Shown piece by piece: positions 14,360 to 18,227 of a stretch of 18,227 nt of DNA. Every line of letters begins with the position of its first letter. The stretch's first letter is position 1. The stretch covers positions 1-18,227 of the forward strand of contig JAEHDI010000884.1 in the NCBI GenBank assembly GCA_016880505.1. The letters run 5' to 3'. The position numbers were made by a program, and so were the translations under genes. The stretch is from Bryobacterales bacterium. Lineage in GTDB: Bacteria; Acidobacteriota; Terriglobia; Bryobacterales; Bryobacteraceae. The notes under the pieces were generated by a model. It did not search any database. It saw nothing but the letters and a program-made list of their open reading frames with translations, and was not told the DNA's origin.

Positions 14360-15664
14360 TCAGAGCAGGATGTGGAACGGGACCTTCTCTCGCAGGCCAC
14401 CGGGCGTGACCTCGCCGATGGCCAGTTCGATCAGCCGGTTCGGTTCGCGCGGCACAGCCACCTCCACCTTCAGGTAGTTATCGCTCAGCGCGATTCCCTC
14501 TTGTTCCAGCGTCACAACGGACAGCCGTTTCCCCACCATGCGCCGGCGGAATTCGAGGTTCTTGTGCGCGGCCAGTTCTCTCAGAATCCGATTTCGATGC
14601 TTGCGAACCGGAATTGGAACCTGACCCAGCATTTCCGCGGCTGGCGTGCCGGGACGCCCGGAGTAAGTGAACACGTGCAAATACGTAAACGGCAGGCTAT
14701 CGATGAACGAACGGTTCTCTTCGAACTCCTCATCGGTCTCGCCTGGAAAACCGACCATCACGTCCGCGCCAATCGCCGCGTCGGGCATAAGCGCGCGCGC
14801 TTTTCGGATGCGCTCCTCGTAGTGCCGGGGCCGGTACTTGCGGCGCATCCGGCGGAGCACACTATCGGAACCCGTCTGCAGCGGCGCATGCACGTGCCCG
14901 GCAACACGCGGCGATGACGCCATCAGGCCCAGCAGGTCGTCGGAGAGATCCATCGGTTCAATCGAACTGAGCCGCAGCCGCTCGATGGCGGTCTCTTCCA
15001 GAAGGCGCCGTACGAGATCGGCAAGCCTCATCTGGATGCCCGCTTCCCTGCCCCACCGGCCGAGGTTGATACCGCTCAGGACCACTTCGCGGTAGCGGAG
15101 GCTGAGCCGCAGTACGCGTTCGACCACTTCATCGGGCTGTGCGCTCCGGCTTCGCCCGCGCACGGACGGGATGATGCAGAAGGAACACCGGTTGCTGCAT
15201 CCATCCTGGATCTTGAGATTTGGACGGGTGCGGTCGCCGGCAGCGTCCTCGACCGGAGCGGCGAGGAATTCCTGCTGCGCGAAAATGTCTCCGACGAAGA
15301 TCTGGCCATGGTATGGAGTTGTCGCGCTTTCCTCCTGCAAGATCTCCGGAATCCGGACCTTGTGGGAGTTCCCGACCACCCATGTCACACCGGGCATGGC
15401 AGCCAGTTCTTCCGGAGCTCGCTGTGCGTAGCATCCCGTCACGAGGATTCGCGCCGCCGGGTTCTCGCGGCGCACCCGGCGCACAGTCTGCCGAACATCT
15501 TCGTCGGCCGACGCGGTCACAGTGCAAGTGTTCAGAATGACAAGATCGGCCTGCCCCCGTTCCCGCACCGTCTCAAGGCCGCTGCGCTCCAGCGCTGTTT
15601 CGAGCGCAGCTCCGTCGGCCTGGGTAGCCCGGCAGCCGAAGTTTTGGATGAAGAACGTGCCCAC
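14360..15664 (-). CDS. mtaB: tRNA (N6-threonylcarbamoyladenosine(37)-C2)-methylthiotransferase MtaB
   Basis: A radical-SAM enzyme that adds a methylthio group to t6A at position 37 of tRNAs decoding ANN codons. 434 residues. The N-terminal methylthiotransferase domain has Cys11 (NFGCRATQ), Cys47 (LNTCTVT) and Cys78 (VTGCYAQ), ligands of the auxiliary cluster. The radical-SAM domain has CSNRCSFC (156-163) and IIPSVRGRSRS, with LSGINLGRW further on; SIEPMD, HAPLQTGSDSVLRRMRRKY and GADVMVGFPGETDEEF are family signatures. A TRAM-like domain closes the protein (about 370-434). The NFGCRATQADG opening and the GRWG after LSGINL favour MtaB over MiaB or RimO. The start is GTG at 15664, 49 bases after the M50 gene, so the two probably form one transcript. 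Confidence 0.93.
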   Translation of the reverse strand: MGTFFIQNFGCRATQADGAALETALERSGLETVRERGQADLVILNTCTVTASADEDVRQTVRRVRRENPAARILVTGCYAQRAPEELAAMPGVTWVVGNSHKVRIPEILQEESATTPYHGQIFVGDIFAQQEFLAAPVEDAAGDRTRPNLKIQDGCSNRCSFCIIPSVRGRSRSAQPDEVVERVLRLSLRYREVVLSGINLGRWGREAGIQMRLADLVRRLLEETAIERLRLSSIEPMDLSDDLLGLMASSPRVAGHVHAPLQTGSDSVLRRMRRKYRPRHYEERIRKARALMPDAAIGADVMVGFPGETDEEFEENRSFIDSLPFTYLHVFTYSGRPGTPAAEMLGQVPIPVRKHRNRILRELAAHKNLEFRRRMVGKRLSVVTLEQEGIALSDNYLKVEVAVPREPNRLIELAIGEVTPGGLREKVPFHILL

Positions 15665-15713
15665 TTACTTATGATTGTACGGAATCCCTCGGCTGAGCGC
15701 CGATCCACGAGTC

Positions 15714-16853
15714 TTACTTTCCGGGGCGCAGACCGAAACGCCGGACCAGGATATACTCCGCGAGATTCTCGCTGGTCAGGAGGCCGAGGAGTCGGTCACC
15801 CTGCATGACGAGCGCACACGCCTTCGACTGTCCGAGGAGCGGAAGCGCCTCCGTAAGATCGATGTCGGGTGACACGCGGACGAACTCGCGGTCCATCGCG
15901 CCGGCCACGTAGGCCTCCGGCCCCTCCGACGCGAGGGCCTTCAGCAGCGCGGTCCGGCTGAGCATGCCCACAACCTGCTCCCCGTGGACCACCGGAAAGT
16001 CCTGCTGGCTCGTGGCAAGAAGGAGATTCGCGGCGTCCCGGATGGTGTCGCCGTGGGACAGCGTCCGGAAGTCAGTGACCATCGCCGATCTCACCGGCGC
16101 GCCTTGCATGTACATGCGCCCGGCAGCGACCGCGCCTTCCTGGGCCGCTCCCAGGTAGACGAAGAACGCAACAAACACCAGCATGAAGTTCATCGAGAGC
16201 AGTCCGTAAAGGCCCAACGCGACGGCCAGGAACCTCCCCGCCCCGGCAGCGATGCGGGTGGCCTCCTCTTCTGGCCGCCGCAGCGCAAGCAACGATCGCA
16301 GGATGCGGCCACCGTCCATCGGGAACGCCGGCAGCAGGTTGAACAGCGCGAGGATCAGATTGCCGCCAGCGATCTTCAACCACAAGTTCGCCGCCCGTGG
16401 ATCGTCGAGGGCGGCCAGGGACGGCGGCGTTCCCGTGTGAACCAAAACGCCTATGATCAAACCCGCAATGACGAGATTTACCGCCGGTCCCGCTATCGCG
16501 ATCCAGAGCTCTTCGCGCGGCCTCGGGTTGCGTTCAAGGCGCGCGACACCCCCGATCGGGAACATGACGATCTCCAGGGTCCGGATGCTGTAGCGCCGCG
16601 AGACGATCGCGTGGCCCATTTCATGTAGTAGGACCGAGCCGAACAGCGCCAGAACGTACAGCACATACCACCAGCCAGTGTCCCGACCGCCGGCCCCAAC
16701 GACCACCAGGAAGACGAGGAGCAGCAGGAACGTGAAGTGAAAGCGCACCGGCACCCCGGCGATCCGCACCACCCCAACCGTCCCGGGAATGCGACTGTCC
16801 GCTCGGGATGCCTGCCCTTTTTGCGTTTCGGTTTCCACGCGCCTATCTCTCAC
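15714..16853 (-). CDS. M50-family intramembrane (site-2-type) metalloprotease with C-terminal CBS pair
   Basis: A 379-residue polytopic zinc protease. Seen: membrane segments near 38-53, 62-80, 117-138, 162-176 and 205-235; the zinc motif HEMGH (77-81); the third ligand in NLLPAFPMDGGRILRSLLAL (172-191, Asp180); and an AGPAVNLVIAG segment in between. From about 250 to 372 two CBS repeats follow (SAMVTDFRTLSHGDTI and GAMDREFVRVSPDIDL starts), which often bind adenine nucleotides and may gate activity. This is the bacterial SpoIVFB/Rip-like group with CBS domains. Likely substrates are membrane-bound regulators such as anti-sigma factors, but none is near. The open frame begins at GTG 16853; GTG 16838 is an alternative, and many relatives begin close to residue 27, so the first 25 residues are uncertain. 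Confidence 0.9.
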   Translation of the reverse strand: MRDRRVETETQKGQASRADSRIPGTVGVVRIAGVPVRFHFTFLLLLVFLVVVGAGGRDTGWWYVLYVLALFGSVLLHEMGHAIVSRRYSIRTLEIVMFPIGGVARLERNPRPREELWIAIAGPAVNLVIAGLIIGVLVHTGTPPSLAALDDPRAANLWLKIAGGNLILALFNLLPAFPMDGGRILRSLLALRRPEEEATRIAAGAGRFLAVALGLYGLLSMNFMLVFVAFFVYLGAAQEGAVAAGRMYMQGAPVRSAMVTDFRTLSHGDTIRDAANLLLATSQQDFPVVHGEQVVGMLSRTALLKALASEGPEAYVAGAMDREFVRVSPDIDLTEALPLLGQSKACALVMQGDRLLGLLTSENLAEYILVRRFGLRPGK

Positions 16854-16905
16854 GGTAGCAGAGCGGGCGGGTGGCTTATGACGTTAACTTCGTATTGTAA
16901 AGTAC

Positions 16906-16946
16906 TTGACAAATAGAACTACTTCATGAATACTTCCCTAAAGGAG
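16906..16946 (+). promoter_or_regulatory. Sigma70-type promoter and ribosome-binding site for the CreD-like gene
   Basis: A perfect -35 TTGACA (16906-16911) is followed, after 17 bases, by AATACT (16929-16934), a four-of-six -10 box preceded directly by TG. The region is markedly AT-rich against the genome. AAGGAG (16941-16946) lies where transcription would begin, 11 bases before the GTG at 16958. If the start site is right, the leader is only about 17 bases and the ribosome-binding site sits at its 5' end. The 8-base palindrome AAGTACTT (16900-16907) overlaps the -35 box and could be an operator. Confidence 0.6.
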
Positions 16947-16957
16947 AACATATTCCC

Positions 16958-18227
16958 GTGATCAGACGCATCATCGCCATCGCGTTCATCTTCTTCTGCG
17001 CAGCCGTCGCCTGGGCGGTGCTCGGAGCGACCATATTCTCGCGGACGTACGATTCCGACTTACGGCTGAAGGGCCGAGTGGTCTCTTCCTGGGGTGCCCC
17101 GCACGTGCAGCATCCTCCCCGGGCGTGTTATGACCGGCGCGTGCCGAAGACGGTGGAGACGGTTGAGGACGGCAGAAAAGTCCTGCGCACAACGGAAGAG
17201 ACTGTTTCGACGGTGCTGCCGCTCGAGGGGAGCCGTATCCGCGTCGGCCTGAATCTCGAGCACCGGCGGAAAGGGCTCCTGTGGTACAGCACGTACAAGG
17301 TTGCGTTCGGTGGAACGTACACATTCCGCAACACGAGCGAGGCCGAACAGCAGGTCCGCTTCATTCTGGATTTTCCCGCGGAACAGGCCATTTATGACGA
17401 CCTGACATTCGCCATCGGCGGCGTTCCCGTCCCATTTGACGGCGGGGAGAAATCGGCTTCTGCCACGGCCCGCGTGCCGCCCGGCAAGGCGGTGCAACTG
17501 ACCGTGGAGTACCGCTCACAAGGAGTTGAAAGCTGGCGGTACAACTTCGGCGCCGACGTAGCCCAGGTGAAGGACTTCAGCCTCCGGATGACGACCGACT
17601 TCAAAGATATTGACTTTCCGGAGAACGCCCTGTCTCCGTCGGAAAAACGGGAAACGCCGGACGGCTGGGACCTCGCCTGGAACTACAAAAACCTGGTCAC
17701 GGGTTTCAACATCGGAATGATCATGCCCGAAAAGCTTCAGCCGGGTCCGCTGGCGGGAAGGATCAGCTTCTTCGCGCCGGTCTCCCTGTTCTTTTTCTTC
17801 TTCCTGATGCTGGTGATCACAACGTTGCGCGGAATCGACCTGCATCCAGTGAACTATTTCTTCCTGGCCGGCGCTTTCTTTTCGTTCCACCTGCTGCTCG
17901 CCTACCTGGTGGACCACATCTCGATACACGCCTCCTTTATGATCTGTTCGGCGGTGTCGATCTTCCTGGTTGTGAGCTATCTCCGCCTGGTGATCGGGAT
18001 GCGATTCGCGGCCGTCGAGGCGGGCCTGGCGCAGTTCATCTACCTGGTGCTGTTTTCCTACGCCTTCTTCTTCAAGGGCTTCACCGGACTGGCGATCACG
18101 ATCGGATCGATTCTAACTCTGTTCGTTGTGATGCAGCTGCCGCATGCCGCCGCTCAGCTGATGCGGGTAGGAGCTGAGCCGCTCAGCCGGCGAGGGAATA
18201 CCTACCTGACCGAGCAGCTCGATTGCC
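16958..18227 (+). CDS. CreD-like inner-membrane protein, 3'-truncated by the window edge
   Basis: An open frame from GTG 16958 to the window end, 423 complete codons, with no stop. Residues 4-25 form one membrane segment, then a large, mostly beta, extracytoplasmic region (about 28-268). Five closely spaced membrane segments follow (about 271-290, 299-318, 323-345, 355-372, 375-393). The motifs LRGIDLHPVNYFFLAGAFFSFHLLLAYLVDH (290-320, abridged here as RGIDLHPVNYFF and LLLAYLVDH), SYLRLVIG and FSYAFFFKGFTGLAITIGS resemble the membrane part of the CreD family. CreD is a colicin- and stress-linked inner-membrane protein under CreBC in E. coli, of unclear biochemistry. No creBC genes are in view. 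The 11-base gap from AAGGAG to GTG is slightly long, but no better start exists. Membrane layout is sure; the family name is moderately sure. Confidence 0.7.
   Translation, partial: MIRRIIAIAFIFFCAAVAWAVLGATIFSRTYDSDLRLKGRVVSSWGAPHVQHPPRACYDRRVPKTVETVEDGRKVLRTTEETVSTVLPLEGSRIRVGLNLEHRRKGLLWYSTYKVAFGGTYTFRNTSEAEQQVRFILDFPAEQAIYDDLTFAIGGVPVPFDGGEKSASATARVPPGKAVQLTVEYRSQGVESWRYNFGADVAQVKDFSLRMTTDFKDIDFPENALSPSEKRETPDGWDLAWNYKNLVTGFNIGMIMPEKLQPGPLAGRISFFAPVSLFFFFFLMLVITTLRGIDLHPVNYFFLAGAFFSFHLLLAYLVDHISIHASFMICSAVSIFLVVSYLRLVIGMRFAAVEAGLAQFIYLVLFSYAFFFKGFTGLAITIGSILTLFVVMQLPHAAAQLMRVGAEPLSRRGNTYLTEQLDC

Noticed and set aside
16895..16911. BlaI-type operator (TGTA/TACA-like) before the CreD-like gene
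   Set aside because: TGTA and GTA-AAG-TAC can be read here, but the half-sites are in the wrong orientation and spacing for known BlaI/MecI operators, so I do not call it.
1..18227. Mobile elements, CRISPR arrays, tRNA genes or defence islands
   Set aside because: I found no transposase or integrase motif, no regular repeats with spacers, no cloverleaf-like sequence and no defence gene family. The genes are ordinary chromosomal ones.

Overview
The window is gene-dense, high-GC bacterial chromosome, mostly housekeeping genes, with no insertion sequence, CRISPR array, tRNA or prophage gene that I can see. The bacterium is a diderm: it has LPS heptose genes (hldE2/rfaE2-type, waaF-like, waaC-like) and a SurA-type periplasmic chaperone. 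My best guess is an Acidobacteriota member of the Solibacter/Bryobacter type. The guess rests on the overall style: high GC, a BlaI-type regulator, a YhaM-like nuclease in a diderm, and the run of gene products. No 16S or other marker is present to confirm it.

Layout. 1-747: 3' part of trpD (+). 757-4195: a tightly packed minus-strand operon read from right to left: waaF-like heptosyltransferase, an unrecognised 177-codon ORF, a degenerate HldE2-like nucleotidyltransferase, a waaC-like heptosyltransferase and an isoprenylcysteine methyltransferase-family membrane protein. 4196-4268: short divergent promoter region. 4269-10905: a plus-strand run: intact hldE2, mfd (start overlaps the hldE2 stop), a SurA-like peptidyl-prolyl isomerase, a YhaM-like OB-fold/HD nuclease and a BlaI/MecI-family repressor. 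10906-11511: a YihX-like HAD phosphatase (-). About 11565-11673: the signal recognition particle RNA. 11718-14356: dnaX, ybaB and recR, a cluster widely conserved next to ffs. 14360-16853: mtaB and an M50 site-2-type protease with a CBS pair (-). 16854-16957: a divergent region with a good sigma70-like promoter. 16958 to the end: a CreD-like multi-spanning membrane protein cut by the window edge.

How the genes work together. The left third supports LPS inner-core assembly: HldE2 makes ADP-heptose and two GT9 enzymes transfer it. The middle joins transcription-coupled repair (Mfd), outer-membrane protein folding (SurA) and RNA turnover (YhaM). The dnaX-ybaB-recR block is replication and recombination repair beside the SRP RNA. 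The right end holds tRNA modification, intramembrane proteolysis and an envelope protein.

The points most worth a second look are: the degenerate HldE2 paralogue, which has lost most of its HxGH motif, together with the overlapping unknown ORF before it, which may hide a frameshift at an A6 run; a 21-codon island of AT-rich codon use inside the helicase motif V of mfd; nested inverted repeats between dnaX and ybaB; and three convergent gene pairs separated by 0, 3 and 9 bases without terminators. I found no clearly new multi-gene defence or mobile system here.
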